A stretch of DNA of 64,000 nucleotides from Lactococcus taiwanensis (GTDB lineage: Bacteria; Bacillota; Bacilli; Lactobacillales; Streptococcaceae). Location of the stretch: NCBI RefSeq assembly GCF_014905395.1, contig NZ_BNDT01000002.1:186001-250000 (forward strand), read 5' to 3'. The notes below the pieces were generated by a model that made no database searches, was not told the origin of the DNA, and saw only the letters and a program-made list of their open reading frames with translations. Shown here in pieces: positions 7,502-16,789 of this stretch. How positions within the stretch are numbered: the stretch's first letter is position 1; each line of letters starts with the position of its first letter. Made by a program: the position numbers and the translations under genes.

Positions 7502-9055
7502 ATGTCAAAATATACACAGTTGGCGTCAGACATTATTAAAAATGTAGGGGGGCCAGAAAATATCACAAAGGTTATCCACTGCATCACACGCCTGCGTTTT
7601 ACCTTGAAGGATAAGGATAAAGCAAACCAAGCAGAATTACAGAAGTTAAAAGCTCCAGGTGTTCCAGCCGTAACGGCACTTTATAATGCTAATCTTGATC
7701 AATATCAAGTGGTAATTGGACAGGCTATCGAAGATGTTTACGATGAAGTAGTGGCGCAATTGGGGAATAGTGTGGCCACAGCTACGGAAACTTCAGAAAT
7801 GACTGCTGAAAAGAAGGGATCAAAAAATCCAATTATACGAGCCTTTCAAGTTGTCATAGGAACGATTACTGGCTCGATGATTCCAATCATTGGTCTCTTA
7901 GCAGCAGGTGGGATGATCAATGGGCTTCTTGCGATTTTTGTTAAGGGAAATCGCTTGATTGAGGTCATTGACCCAGCAAGTTCAACATATATCATTGTTT
8001 CCACGCTTGCAATGACTCCCTTTTATTTTCTTCCAGTTCTTGTAGGGTTTTCTGCAGCAAAACAGTTAGCTCCAAAAGATGGCTCTCTTCAGTTTATAGG
8101 GGCGGCTGTTGGTGGCTTTATGATTAATCCAGGATTGATGAATCTCGTCAATCCTACAATTTCGGGTGATAAGGTCGTTCCTGCACCAGAAGCTGTTGCA
8201 CATTTCCTGGGTGTAACTTTCAATACTTCTTATTTTGGAATCCCCGTTGCTTTACCGAACTATGCCTATACGATTTTCCCAATCATTGTGGCCGTAGCGA
8301 TTGCTAAGCCTTTGAATGCTTGGTTGAAACAGGCTCTCCCTCTAGCTCTACGACCAATATTTCAGCCAATGATTACTTTCTTTATCACGGCTTCAATCGT
8401 TTTACTTTTGGTAGGTCCTGTCATTTCAACGATTTCTTCTGGCCTATCCTTTGTGATTGATCACATCTTGTCGCTTAATCTAGGAATTGCTAGTATCATC
8501 GTGGGCGGCCTCTATCAATGCTTGGTAATTTTTGGTTTGCATTGGTTAGTTGTTCCCCTTATTTCCCAAGAATTGGCAGCTACTGGAGCGAGTTCGTTGA
8601 ATATGATTGTTTCTTTCACGATGCTTGCTCAAGGTGTAGGGGCATTGACTGTCTTTTTCAAAACTAAAAAAGCAGATCTTAAAGGATTAGCTGCACCAGC
8701 AGCAATCTCAGCTTTCTGTGGTGTTACTGAGCCTGCTATGTACGGAATTAATTTAAAATATATTCGAGTTTTCATTATGAGCTCGATTGGAGCGGCAATT
8801 GGGGCTGGGGTCGCTGGATTTGGCAATCTAAAAATGTTTGGTTTTTCAGGCTCTTTGATTGGCTTTCCAAATTTTATCTCTAATCCGCTGACGCATCAAG
8901 CGCCGGCTGGTAATTTGATGCTCTTTTGGATTGCAACGGTTGTCTGTATGGTGGCAACTTTCCTCCTTGTCTGGTTCTTTGGCTACAAGGATACTGATGT
9001 GATGGGCACTGGGGTTGAAAAGAAAAATGCTTTTAAAGATGCGGTTAATAAATAA
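7502..9055 (+). CDS. treB: PTS trehalose-type EIIBC permease
   Basis: A 517-residue EIIBC: EIIB domain (residues 1-90) with phospho-Cys C27 in CITRLRF, a linker, and an EIIC domain from about 105 with 8-10 hydrophobic segments and the 'GVTEPAMYG' sugar-site motif near 405. It belongs to the Glc/beta-glucoside superfamily. Trehalose specificity is inferred from the following trehalose-6-phosphate hydrolase and the TreR-type regulator. No EIIA domain is present at the C-terminus, which matches the separate EIIA before it. Confidence 0.87.
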   Translation: MSKYTQLASDIIKNVGGPENITKVIHCITRLRFTLKDKDKANQAELQKLKAPGVPAVTALYNANLDQYQVVIGQAIEDVYDEVVAQLGNSVATATETSEMTAEKKGSKNPIIRAFQVVIGTITGSMIPIIGLLAAGGMINGLLAIFVKGNRLIEVIDPASSTYIIVSTLAMTPFYFLPVLVGFSAAKQLAPKDGSLQFIGAAVGGFMINPGLMNLVNPTISGDKVVPAPEAVAHFLGVTFNTSYFGIPVALPNYAYTIFPIIVAVAIAKPLNAWLKQALPLALRPIFQPMITFFITASIVLLLVGPVISTISSGLSFVIDHILSLNLGIASIIVGGLYQCLVIFGLHWLVVPLISQELAATGASSLNMIVSFTMLAQGVGALTVFFKTKKADLKGLAAPAAISAFCGVTEPAMYGINLKYIRVFIMSSIGAAIGAGVAGFGNLKMFGFSGSLIGFPNFISNPLTHQAPAGNLMLFWIATVVCMVATFLLVWFFGYKDTDVMGTGVEKKNAFKDAVNK

Positions 9056-9110
9056 AGAGAGTTAGTCAGACTACGGTTACTAATTTGAATTTGAAATGAA
9101 GGGAAACGTA

Positions 9111-10721
9111 ATGTCTTTTCACAATAAAGTAATTTATCAAATCTATCCAAAATCGTTTTTGGATACAACAGGGACTGGGATTGGTGATTTGCGAGGAGTG
9201 AGTCAAAAATTGCCCTATTTGGCAGACCTTGGTGTCGATATGGTTTGGCTCAATCCATTTTATCCAAGTCCTCAAAAGGACAGTGGGTATGATATTTCGG
9301 ATTATAAAGGGATAGATCCCCGATTTGGCACGTGGGCAGATTTTGATGAGATGGTGTCCAAAGGGAAAAGTCATGGTATTGAATTTATGTTAGACATGGT
9401 TTTAAACCATGTGTCTATCGAGCATGAGTGGTTTCAAAAAGCTCTTGCTGGTGATAAGTACTATCAAGACTATTTCATTATTCGGGATGAGCCAACGGAT
9501 TGGCAATCTAAGTTTGGTGGAAATGCGTGGGCACCTTTTGGCAATACGGGCAAATATTATCTTCATCTTTATGATGTGAGTCAAGCTGACCTTAATTGGC
9601 GAAATGAAAATGTGCAGCGCGAATTAATTGATGTTGTGAATTTCTGGCGAAATAAAGGCATTTCTGGATTCCGTTTTGATGTCATTAATGTCATCGGAAA
9701 AGATGAAGAGTTAAAAAATAATTCACAAAATGAAGGAAAACCTGAGTACACAGATAAGCCAATTGTTCACGATTATTTGCAAATGTTAAATGCAGCAAGT
9801 TTTGGAAAAGATGGGGAAAACTCGGTTACAGTAGGAGAGATGAGCTCTACTACGATTGAAAATAGCGTGCTTTATACCCAACCAGAACGGCATGAACTTT
9901 CGATGGTCTTTAATTTTCATCATTTGAAGGTGGATTATGAAGAGGGACAAAAGTGGACAAAAGTACCTTTTGATTTTGAAAAATTGAAAAATCTTTTTCA
10001 TGAATGGGGAGAGAAGATGTCAGAAGCTGACGGCTGGAATGCTCTTTTCTGGAACAATCATGATCAACCAAGAGCGCTTAATCGCTTTGTCGATGTGGAA
10101 AATTACAGAGTTAAAGGGGCGACGATGTTGGCAGCAAGTATTCACTTGAGTCGTGGTACGCCTTTTATCTACATGGGAGAAGAAATTGGGATGGTGGATC
10201 CAGATTTCGCTTCTATTGAAGATTATGTGGATGTGGAGGCAACAAATGCGTATGACCGCCTCTTACAAAGTGGCAAAACAAAAGCGGAAGCGTTTGATAT
10301 TGTAAAAGCTAAGGCGCGAGATAATTCGCGTACGCCTATGCAGTGGGATGATTCAGCACAGGCTGGTTTTACGAGTGGAGTCCCTTGGTTGAAGCTTGGC
10401 TCACATCGAGCTATCAATGTTAAAGCAGAAAAAAATGGAGAAATTTTTAACTTTTATAAGAAGTTAATCCGCTTAAGAAAAACAGAGAAAATTATTTCTG
10501 AGGGAACTTATCATGCAGCCTTAATAGATTCTCCTGAAATTTATGCCTTTGAAAGATCTTATGGCGAGCAGCGTCTTTTGGTCTTGAATAATTTTACTGA
10601 CAAGGCTGTAAGCTTGGAGCTACCCTCTGATTATGCGAATGGGAAGGTTCTTATTAGTAATTATAAGGGCTTTGATGGGACAAAATTGCAAGCTTATCAA
10701 ACGGTTGCGATTTTACGATAA
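9111..10721 (+). CDS. treC: trehalose-6-phosphate hydrolase (GH13)
   Basis: About 536 residues from ATG 9111 (MSFHNKVIYQIYPKSF); a frame also opens at 9096, but the spacing from the AAGGG motif favours 9111. GH13 catalytic signature: DMVLNHVS (region I), GFRFDVIN with the nucleophile Asp near 190, the acid Glu in VGEMSS near 240, and FWNNHDQPR. It cleaves trehalose-6-phosphate to glucose and glucose-6-phosphate in the cytoplasm. An oligo-1,6-glucosidase or dextran glucosidase role is the alternative from sequence alone. Operon context favours trehalose. Confidence 0.88.
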   Translation: MSFHNKVIYQIYPKSFLDTTGTGIGDLRGVSQKLPYLADLGVDMVWLNPFYPSPQKDSGYDISDYKGIDPRFGTWADFDEMVSKGKSHGIEFMLDMVLNHVSIEHEWFQKALAGDKYYQDYFIIRDEPTDWQSKFGGNAWAPFGNTGKYYLHLYDVSQADLNWRNENVQRELIDVVNFWRNKGISGFRFDVINVIGKDEELKNNSQNEGKPEYTDKPIVHDYLQMLNAASFGKDGENSVTVGEMSSTTIENSVLYTQPERHELSMVFNFHHLKVDYEEGQKWTKVPFDFEKLKNLFHEWGEKMSEADGWNALFWNNHDQPRALNRFVDVENYRVKGATMLAASIHLSRGTPFIYMGEEIGMVDPDFASIEDYVDVEATNAYDRLLQSGKTKAEAFDIVKAKARDNSRTPMQWDDSAQAGFTSGVPWLKLGSHRAINVKAEKNGEIFNFYKKLIRLRKTEKIISEGTYHAALIDSPEIYAFERSYGEQRLLVLNNFTDKAVSLELPSDYANGKVLISNYKGFDGTKLQAYQTVAILR

Positions 10722-10724
10722 AAA

Positions 10725-10750
10725 GGAAGGCTCAAAGGAGCCTTTTTTGA
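10725..10750 (+). terminator. trehalose operon terminator
   Basis: AAGGCTC-AAAG-GAGCCTT followed by T run. Confidence 0.88.
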
Positions 10751-10778
10751 TTTTTACAGGAGGTTCTGCTTATAAAAA

Positions 10779-10787
10779 TGTTAAAAT
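10779..10787 (+). promoter_or_regulatory. extended -10 immediately before tex
   Basis: TGT-TAAAAT ends 6 nt before the tex ATG, so the predicted transcription start coincides with the start codon. No good ribosome binding site precedes that ATG. Confidence 0.45.
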
Positions 10788-10793
10788 AGAGAG

Positions 10794-12932
10794 ATGGATA
10801 ATGTTAAAAAAATTGCTGAAATGTTGAAAATCAAACATTCGCAAGTTGAAAAAGTATTAGAATTAACTGCAGAGGGAAACACTGTCCCTTTCATTGCACG
10901 CTACCGTAAGGAAGCAACGGGATCGCTGGATGAGGTGGAAATCAAACGCATCATCGATGAAAATAGCCAGCTGACCAAGCTGTCAGAACGTAAAACGGCG
11001 GTCCTATCTAAAATCGAGGCTTCTGGTAAATTGACAGAGGCGCTCAAAAGTCAAATCTTAGCTGCTGAAAAGTTAGCAGAGGTGGAAGATTTGTACTTAC
11101 CTTATAAGGAAAAACGGCGTACAAAAGCTACAATTGCCAAGGAAAATGGTCTTTTCCCCTTGGCTCAATTGATCGTTAAAAATACAGCCCATCTTGAAAA
11201 AGAGGCAGAAGCATTTGTTACTGACCAAGTGGTCAGCGTGGACAAAGCTATTGAAGGGGCTATTGATATTTTAGCGGAAGCAATCTCTGAGGATGCACGT
11301 TTACGCAGTTGGTTGACAGGTGAGATTAAACAAAATAGTTTACTGACGAGTCACCTGAAAAAAGAGGCGGTGGATGAGAAACAAGTTTTCCAAATGTACT
11401 ATGATTTTTCTGAAAAAGTTTCAGAACTTCCTAACTATCGGGTGCTTGCGCTTAATCGGGGGGAAAAGCTAGGAATTCTTACGGTAAAATTTGAACATAA
11501 TGAAGACAAAATCTTGCGTTATTTTGCGGCTCGTTTTGCCGCTCAAAACAACCAAGCGATGCAACAAGCTATAAAAGAAGCAGTCAAGAAAAAACTGATT
11601 CCTGCCATGGAGCGGACGGTACGTAACGAATTGTCTGAAAAGGCGGAGCTTGCGGCCATCGAAGTTTTTGGCGAAAATTTGAAAAATCTGTTGTTGGTGG
11701 CTCCGCTTAAAGGCCGTGTAGTCATGGGATTTGACCCTGCTTACCGTACTGGAGCGAAACTTGCTATTGTTGATGAAACCGGTAAATTATTGATGACAAC
11801 GGTCATCTATCCTGTGAAACCGGCCAATGCTGGTCAAATTGCTCAAGCGAAAAAAGATTTAGCAAAATTCATTCGAGAATATAGTGTAAATATGATTGCG
11901 ATTGGGAATGGAACGGCCAGTCGTGAATCTGAAAGTTTTGTTGCAGAAGTACTTAAGGAAAATAATTTTTCTGATGTTTATTATGTGATTGTCAGTGAAT
12001 CTGGAGCCTCTGTTTATTCAGCGAGTGAGTTGGCACGTGAAGAATTTCCAGAATTGACCGTTGAAAAACGTTCAGCAATTTCGATTGCGCGCCGCTTGCA
12101 AGATCCACTGGCTGAACTTGTAAAAATCGAACCAAAAGCTATTGGTGTTGGTCAATATCAACATGATGTTTCTGAGAAAAAATTAACAGAAAATCTCGAT
12201 TTTGTCGTGGAAACCGTCGTTAACCAAGTTGGTGTCAATGTCAATACAGCCAGTCCTAGTTTGCTTTCACATGTAGCCGGCCTTAATAAGACTTTGGCAC
12301 AGAATGTAGTCAAATATCGTGAAGAAAATGGCGCACTCAAAACAAGAGCGGAACTAAAAAAAGTCCCACGTTTGGGAGCTAAGGCATTTGAACAAGCGGC
12401 AGGTTTCTTAAGAATTCCAGAAGGTAAAAATTTCCTTGACAACACTGGGGTTCACCCAGAATCTTACGCTGTTGCCAAGCAGCTTTTAGTCGAGATCGGA
12501 GCTGATAAAACAGATGAAGATTTACTGACGGCGCTGTCAGCTGTCAATGTGTCGGAAATGGCCCCCAAACTTGGTGTCGGAAAGGAAACGCTCCAAGATA
12601 TCATCAGTGATTTACAAAAGCCTGGTCGCGATTTGCGGGATAGTTTTGATGCACCGATTTTGCGTCAAGATGTCTTGTCTGCAGGTGACTTACGCATTGG
12701 TCAGCAACTAGAAGGTGTGGTCCGTAATGTGGTTGATTTTGGTGCTTTTATTGATATCGGTATCAAAAACGATGGTTTAGCTCATGTTTCTGATTTAAGC
12801 AAACAATTCGTAAAAAATCCGAGTGATGTAGTAGCAGTTGGGCAAATCGTAACGGTTTGGGTCAAATCGCTTGATTTACAACGTGGTAAAATTAATTTGA
12901 CTTTAGTTAATCCTCGGGAAAAGGAAGCATAA
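10794..12932 (+). CDS. tex: Tex-family RNA-binding transcription accessory protein
   Basis: A 712-residue Tex protein: N-terminal helical region with '[19 protein letters not shown]', a YqgF/RNase H-like domain around residues 310-440 ([18 protein letters not shown]), helix-hairpin-helix elements (about 475-555, [16 protein letters not shown]), and a C-terminal S1 domain (about 635-705, [18 protein letters not shown]). Tex binds nucleic acid and affects transcription and stress fitness. Two in-frame palindrome copies (11221-11236 and 12525-12540) are read as TDQVVS and LTALS. The start codon lies next to a -10 box, see findings. Confidence 0.92.
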   Translation: MDNVKKIAEMLKIKHSQVEKVLELTAEGNTVPFIARYRKEATGSLDEVEIKRIIDENSQLTKLSERKTAVLSKIEASGKLTEALKSQILAAEKLAEVEDLYLPYKEKRRTKATIAKENGLFPLAQLIVKNTAHLEKEAEAFVTDQVVSVDKAIEGAIDILAEAISEDARLRSWLTGEIKQNSLLTSHLKKEAVDEKQVFQMYYDFSEKVSELPNYRVLALNRGEKLGILTVKFEHNEDKILRYFAARFAAQNNQAMQQAIKEAVKKKLIPAMERTVRNELSEKAELAAIEVFGENLKNLLLVAPLKGRVVMGFDPAYRTGAKLAIVDETGKLLMTTVIYPVKPANAGQIAQAKKDLAKFIREYSVNMIAIGNGTASRESESFVAEVLKENNFSDVYYVIVSESGASVYSASELAREEFPELTVEKRSAISIARRLQDPLAELVKIEPKAIGVGQYQHDVSEKKLTENLDFVVETVVNQVGVNVNTASPSLLSHVAGLNKTLAQNVVKYREENGALKTRAELKKVPRLGAKAFEQAAGFLRIPEGKNFLDNTGVHPESYAVAKQLLVEIGADKTDEDLLTALSAVNVSEMAPKLGVGKETLQDIISDLQKPGRDLRDSFDAPILRQDVLSAGDLRIGQQLEGVVRNVVDFGAFIDIGIKNDGLAHVSDLSKQFVKNPSDVVAVGQIVTVWVKSLDLQRGKINLTLVNPREKEA
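11221..11236. repeat. CTGAC-N6-GTCAG palindrome inside tex (first)
   Basis: CTGACCAAGTGGTCAG, read in the frame ACT GAC CAA GTG GTC AGC as Thr-Asp-Gln-Val-Val-Ser. Confidence 0.85.
12525..12540. repeat. CTGAC-N6-GTCAG palindrome inside tex (second)
   Basis: CTGACGGCGCTGTCAG, read as Leu-Thr-Ala-Leu-Ser. Confidence 0.85.
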
Positions 12933-12975
12933 AAATTTTGACCAGAGCATCAGCCGGTCATGGAAAAGGAGAGAA

Positions 12976-13419
12976 ATGCTTAGCAATCAGGAATTAACAG
13001 AAAAAGTACGGCAACTTTCGCTTCTTTATTTTAAGCAGCCTTTCATCCATGAAGCATTTTGGAATCAACGTCTACGAACGACAGGAGGACGTTTTTTCCC
13101 AAAAGATTTACACCTTGATTTTAATCCAAAAATGGCAGCACTAACCGAATTCGATGGAGTAATTTTGCATGAGCTTACCCACTATCATCTTTATCGAGCA
13201 AAAAAAGGTTATCAACACCGGGATGCCGATTTTAAGAAACTTTTGGCACAAGTAGGCGGTTTGCGTTATGCTCCCTCTGTTGCTAAGAGGTCAACCCGTT
13301 ATATTTATAGCTGTCAGAGTTGTCAGCAACTCTATCAGCGTCAAAGGAAAATTGATATTAAAAAATATCGCTGTGGAAAATGCCGAGGAATTTTGTGCTT
13401 GAAAAAGACTATTTCATAA
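12976..13419 (+). CDS. SprT-like zinc metalloprotein
   Basis: A 147-residue SprT-family protein: HELTH zinc site at residues 65-69 and a C-terminal zinc ribbon with two C-x2-C pairs (SCQSC and CGKC). Eukaryotic SPRTN relatives cleave DNA-protein crosslinks; the bacterial role is unknown. RBS AAAGGAGAG. It follows tex by 43 nt, in which a degenerate TGACC...GGTCA palindrome lies, and is probably cotranscribed with it. Confidence 0.88.
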   Translation: MLSNQELTEKVRQLSLLYFKQPFIHEAFWNQRLRTTGGRFFPKDLHLDFNPKMAALTEFDGVILHELTHYHLYRAKKGYQHRDADFKKLLAQVGGLRYAPSVAKRSTRYIYSCQSCQQLYQRQRKIDIKKYRCGKCRGILCLKKTIS

Positions 13420-13436
13420 AAAAATAGTCTTTTTTA
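13401..13436 (+). terminator. terminator of the tex-sprT operon
   Basis: AAAAAGACTATTT / AAATAGTCTTTTTT arms; the stem includes the sprT-like stop codon. Confidence 0.88.
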
Positions 13437-13454
13437 TTACGATTTAGACGTAGC

Positions 13455-13563
13455 TTATCCACATTTACCCCTACTTTTCCCCAAAACCTGTGTATAAAGC
13501 ACACTATTTTGGGGATAATTGAGAAAAAAAGGCTCAACTCAGCAAAAGATTTTGTTATCCACA
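13455..13563. other. DnaA-box cluster
   Basis: Four DnaA-box-like 9-mers within 109 bp: TTATCCACA at 13455-13463 (+, perfect), TGTGTATAA at 13489-13497 (minus, TTATNCACA class), TGGGGATAA at 13510-13518 (minus, one mismatch), TTATCCACA at 13555-13563 (+, perfect). It occupies most of the sprT-add intergenic space. dnaA itself is not in the window, so this is not recognisably oriC. Confidence 0.65.
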
Positions 13564-13668
13564 AGGGAATAAAAAAATATCGCAGAATCGTTGCATTTTA
13601 GATAAAAAAGTCGTAGAATAGTAAAAATACATTTCGAAGGAAATTCGAGTCTCTGGCTCGAAATCTTT

Positions 13669-13674
13669 TATAAT
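13669..13674 (+). promoter_or_regulatory. -10 box of add
   Basis: TATAAT. An inverted repeat ATTCGAG-7-CTCGAAT lies just upstream (about 13643-13664) and could be an operator. No clear -35. Confidence 0.5.
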
Positions 13675-13713
13675 GTGAAGAAATACTGGGAAAACATAGA
13701 AAAGGGGAAAATC

Positions 13714-14748
13714 GTGCTCAATTCAAAAATTATTGCTCAAATGCCAAAGGTTGAACTTCATTGCCATTTAGACGGCTCATTAAGTCTTGCTTGTATTAAG
13801 GACTTGGCGAAAAATGCTGGGATAAACCTAGAACTGACTGATGAGGAGATTTTGAAAAAAGCACAGGCACCAGAAAATACTCGAAATTTATTAGAATATC
13901 TCGCTCGCTTTGACTTTGTCCTGCCACTTTTACAAACCTATAAGAACCTAGAGCTAGCAGCTTACGATGTCGTTCAACAGGCAGCTAAAGATAATGTAAA
14001 GTATATCGAAATACGTTTTGCGCCAAGTCAACACCTCCAAGAGAACCTGACGCTAGAAGAAGCTGTCGAAGCCGTGATTGCGGGTTTGGCACGGGCAGAA
14101 AACGATTTTGATATTAGGGCAAATGCACTGGTCTGCGGGCTTAAACAAGAACCTATTGAGAAACTTTCCAAACTTCCCCTCTTATTTGATGAAATTACTG
14201 ATGAACATTTAGTTGGTTTTGATATGGCTGGTGATGAGCTTAATTACCCACAAGAAAAGTTTGCTACTCTACTTGGTGAAATCACCATGAGAGGAGTTCA
14301 TGTCACTTTGCATGCAGGTGAATGCCCACATTGTGAGCAAAATGTACTGGATGCTGTGGAAATGGGAGCCACACGGATTGGTCATGGCATCATGACGAAG
14401 AATCTACCGCAGAATCAACAAACCATGATGGTTGAACGCCGTATTGTGCTAGAAATGGCTCCGACCAGCAATTTTCAAACCAAGGCAGTAGAAAGTGTTG
14501 CTGCATATCCTTTTAAAGATTTTTATGATAAAGGGCTACATGTCACGCTCAACACCGACAATCGGACGGTTTCAGCCACAACATTGCAAAAGGAATATGA
14601 AAAGATTTCTAAATGGTACCCTGATTTTGGACTTGCTGATTTTGAAAAAATCAATCATTATGCGATTGATGGGGCCTTCATTGGACAAGCAGAAAAAGAA
14701 AACCTGCACGAACAGTTTTCCAAAGCTTACCAAGCGCTTTCTGAATAA
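13714..14748 (+). CDS. add: adenosine deaminase
   Basis: About 344 residues from GTG 13714, chosen because AAGGGG lies 7 nt before it and a TATAAT box sits at 13669. A longer frame from GTG 13675 would begin inside the promoter. Zinc-binding HCHLDGSL near the N-terminus, 'HAGEC' in the middle with catalytic Glu nearby, and 'TLNTDNRTVS' metal Asp motif near 280. It converts adenosine to inosine in purine salvage. Monocistronic, with a strong terminator. Confidence 0.92.
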   Translation: MLNSKIIAQMPKVELHCHLDGSLSLACIKDLAKNAGINLELTDEEILKKAQAPENTRNLLEYLARFDFVLPLLQTYKNLELAAYDVVQQAAKDNVKYIEIRFAPSQHLQENLTLEEAVEAVIAGLARAENDFDIRANALVCGLKQEPIEKLSKLPLLFDEITDEHLVGFDMAGDELNYPQEKFATLLGEITMRGVHVTLHAGECPHCEQNVLDAVEMGATRIGHGIMTKNLPQNQQTMMVERRIVLEMAPTSNFQTKAVESVAAYPFKDFYDKGLHVTLNTDNRTVSATTLQKEYEKISKWYPDFGLADFEKINHYAIDGAFIGQAEKENLHEQFSKAYQALSE

Positions 14749-14759
14749 TTGATGAAATT

Positions 14760-14789
14760 GAAAACACCAGCTCAAAGCTGGTGTTTTTT
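14760..14789. terminator. bidirectional terminator after add
   Basis: AAACACCAGC-TCAAA-GCTGGTGTTT followed by T run on the plus strand; convergent genes meet here. Confidence 0.88.
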
Positions 14790-15351
14790 AGTCTTGTAGA
14801 AGAGGGTAAGGATAGGCTTTCCACGCGACACCTTCGTAGCGCCAGCCCAGCTTAACTAAGCTATCACGCTCAAAAGCGCTCATGGTGTAATGATGGCTAC
14901 CCACTGTCGCATTGGGATTGTAGAGCCGATAAACGGGTGATCCGCCTTTAGTAACGGTTGGGAACCAAAAGAAATCTCCATCATCAAGCCAACCAGAATG
15001 TTTTAACACAGAATTTTTTTCATAGAGGGAGGAGGTGTAGAAATGCTCGCCAGCGATAGAGTTGTAGATACGGTAAACAGTACGATATTTTTCGGGATTT
15101 GGATACCAATCAGCGCTTGGAGGTTTTGGTACTTCCCAAGCAGAACCCTCGTACCTCCAACCAATATGACATAATACTTCGACTTCAGCTCCGCGCATTG
15201 TGAAGAGATGTTCGCCTGAATTTGGATTGTAGAGACGCAAAATTGGTACTCTTGTTGTTGAGGGACTAGTTTGGGCTACTGTTGTCTGGATATTAAATGA
15301 AAGTGTCACACAAAAGATAACTAGAAAAACTAGTATAACTGATTTTTTCAT
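14788..15351 (-). CDS. secreted DUF5648-repeat protein
   Basis: A 187-residue protein with a signal peptide (MKKSVILVFLVIFCVTLSF, cleavage probably after TTVAQ) and three copies of a repeat of about 48 residues with 'RLYNPNSGEHLFT..' and 'GWRYEG.AW'. This is the DUF5648-type repeat found beside cell-wall hydrolase domains in lactococci and relatives. It has no catalytic domain of its own. It starts 11 nt after the NlpC/P60 gene, so it is the second gene of that operon. Role: probably cell-surface or polymer binding (inference). Confidence 0.75.
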   Translation of the reverse strand: MKKSVILVFLVIFCVTLSFNIQTTVAQTSPSTTRVPILRLYNPNSGEHLFTMRGAEVEVLCHIGWRYEGSAWEVPKPPSADWYPNPEKYRTVYRIYNSIAGEHFYTSSLYEKNSVLKHSGWLDDGDFFWFPTVTKGGSPVYRLYNPNATVGSHHYTMSAFERDSLVKLGWRYEGVAWKAYPYPLLQD

Positions 15352-15362
15352 TGTTAAACCTC

Positions 15363-16448
15363 CTAAAAAGTTCTAACCGCATACCAGCCAATATTTTCAT
15401 AGTTCCATCCTACTTTTACCAAGTTGTTTTTTTCGGCAGCACTCGTTGTGTAGTGATGTTCGCCAGAGTTTGGATTGTAAAGTCGATAGTCTGCTACGCT
15501 TCCGCCAGACATCCATGCTGTTCCTTCGTTTTTCCAGCCAGCTTTGACTAAGCTATCTCGTTCATAGGTACTTGTGGTATAGTGGTGTAAACCATTGTTT
15601 GGATTGTAGAGGCGATAGACAGCTGTTCCTGTTGTTGGAGCAACCCAACCAACTCGCTCATAGGTCCATCCAGCAATTTTTAGTTGAGTCGCTTCATATA
15701 CTGAGGAAGTATAGTGATGAAGTCCAGAGTTTGGATTATACAGTCTAAAGATGTACCTTTCGTTACTAGCTTGACCTACAGTTGAAGGTGGTTCCTCGTC
15801 CTTGAGATCCGCAGCACTGAGTACGCGACGAGCAAATTGCGGTTTGTACGTTGTTCTTGAGCCAATAACTACTTTTCCATAACCAGATGAGGCGTGGATA
15901 TATTGTCCGTTACCGATATAGATACCAACGTGTTGGCTATTGCCCTTTGTGCCCCAAAACAATAAATCTCCAACTTTTAAACTACCTAATGATACTTCCG
16001 TTCCTTGTTTTTCTTGTTCTGTTGTTGTTCGAGGTAAGCTCATGTTAATTGCAGTTTTATAGACATATTGAACTAAACTAGAACAATCAAATCTATCGCT
16101 TCCGGTTGCCCCATAATAATAGGGCTTTCCTAGTTGTGCGTATGCTAATGTGACGAGCGCCGTTTGTTTAGCTGAAGCTTTGGTGTCAGTAGCATTAGTT
16201 GAAGGTTCAGAGCCTTTTGTTGAACCGTAGATAATATTTGCATTACTCAGAGGTTCGGACTCTAAATTTGGGGTTACAAAACCACGAGTATCTTCTTCAG
16301 TTACAGAGAACTCTTTCTCGTCATCTGTTGTAGCAGAGACAGGTGGTGGTGAAAAAGGTTTTTTTAAGATGAAATGTTTAGGAGAGGAGATTAGTGTGAT
16401 GCTTAAAAGTGAGAGGCTTCCGACGATAAATTTGAATTTTTTCTTCAT
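15363..16448 (-). CDS. secreted NlpC/P60 peptidase with three DUF5648 repeats
   Basis: A 361-residue protein: signal peptide (MKKKFKFIVGSLSLLSITLI), a low-complexity linker (about 30-90), an NlpC/P60 domain (about 90-205) with catalytic Cys in RFDCSSLV and His in QHVGIYIG, then three 'YNPNSG.HHYT' repeats (about 220-361). NlpC/P60 enzymes cut gamma-D-Glu-diamino-acid bonds in peptidoglycan stems. The repeats probably serve for targeting and are shared with the next gene. RBS GCGGAGGAACC. A -10 (TATAAT on the minus strand) lies at 16501-16506. Confidence 0.85.
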   Translation of the reverse strand: MKKKFKFIVGSLSLLSITLISSPKHFILKKPFSPPPVSATTDDEKEFSVTEEDTRGFVTPNLESEPLSNANIIYGSTKGSEPSTNATDTKASAKQTALVTLAYAQLGKPYYYGATGSDRFDCSSLVQYVYKTAINMSLPRTTTEQEKQGTEVSLGSLKVGDLLFWGTKGNSQHVGIYIGNGQYIHASSGYGKVVIGSRTTYKPQFARRVLSAADLKDEEPPSTVGQASNERYIFRLYNPNSGLHHYTSSVYEATQLKIAGWTYERVGWVAPTTGTAVYRLYNPNNGLHHYTTSTYERDSLVKAGWKNEGTAWMSGGSVADYRLYNPNSGEHHYTTSAAEKNNLVKVGWNYENIGWYAVRTF

Positions 16449-16500
16449 AATGGTTCCTCCGCATTAAATATTTTAGTTTTACTGTTTGCTATTTGTTTCA

Positions 16501-16506
16501 ATTATA
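16501..16506 (-). promoter_or_regulatory. -10 box of the NlpC/P60 operon
   Basis: TATAAT on the minus strand, 53 nt before the start codon; the -35 region is A/T-rich and not distinctive. Confidence 0.45.
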
Positions 16507-16562
16507 GCGTAAAATTAATAAAATAATCAGAAAAATGCAAAAATACTCAAAATGGTGGTATA

Positions 16563-16592
16563 AAAAACTCCTAGCTTTGGCTAGGAGTTTCG
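16563..16592 (-). terminator. terminator behind rnjA and the decayed ORF
   Basis: AAACTCCTAGC-TTTG-GCTAGGAGTTT, with the T run on the minus strand. Confidence 0.85.
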
Positions 16593-16594
16593 AC

Positions 16595-16750
16595 TATTAG
16601 TTCTTTTTCAGCGTTGGTAGGTTTTCGAACAGCAGCTTTCCGCCGACAGCGATGTTAGAAAAACCTAGATTGTGGCTTCTGGCAGTTCTGGGATTCCAAC
16701 GGCATATTCTGTAGTTTTTTGAGCAAAGGGGCTTTTTGACTGGTCGTCAT
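16595..16750 (-). pseudogene. possible decayed short ORF behind rnjA
   Basis: Between rnjA and its terminator the minus strand has an ATG (16748-16750) with a 31-codon ORF. Protein-like stretches continue in other frames: 'TTEYAVGIPELPEATI' in one and 'SNIAVGGKLLFENLPTLKKN' in another. This is the appearance of a small gene broken by two frameshifts. I do not recognise the family, and chance cannot be excluded. Confidence 0.25.
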
Positions 16751-16789
16751 TGCATCGCTTTCGTATATGATAGCTAGTATACGCTTTTA

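Noticed and set aside
12938-12960. TGACC...GGTCA inverted repeat between tex and the sprT-like gene as a family member
   Set aside because: The spacer is 12 nt and the outer bases do not match; at best a decayed copy.
13420-13674. Replication origin
   Set aside because: DnaA boxes are present, but there is no dnaA/dnaN, no clear AT-rich unwinding repeats, and the neighbours are not origin-linked; called a DnaA-box cluster only.
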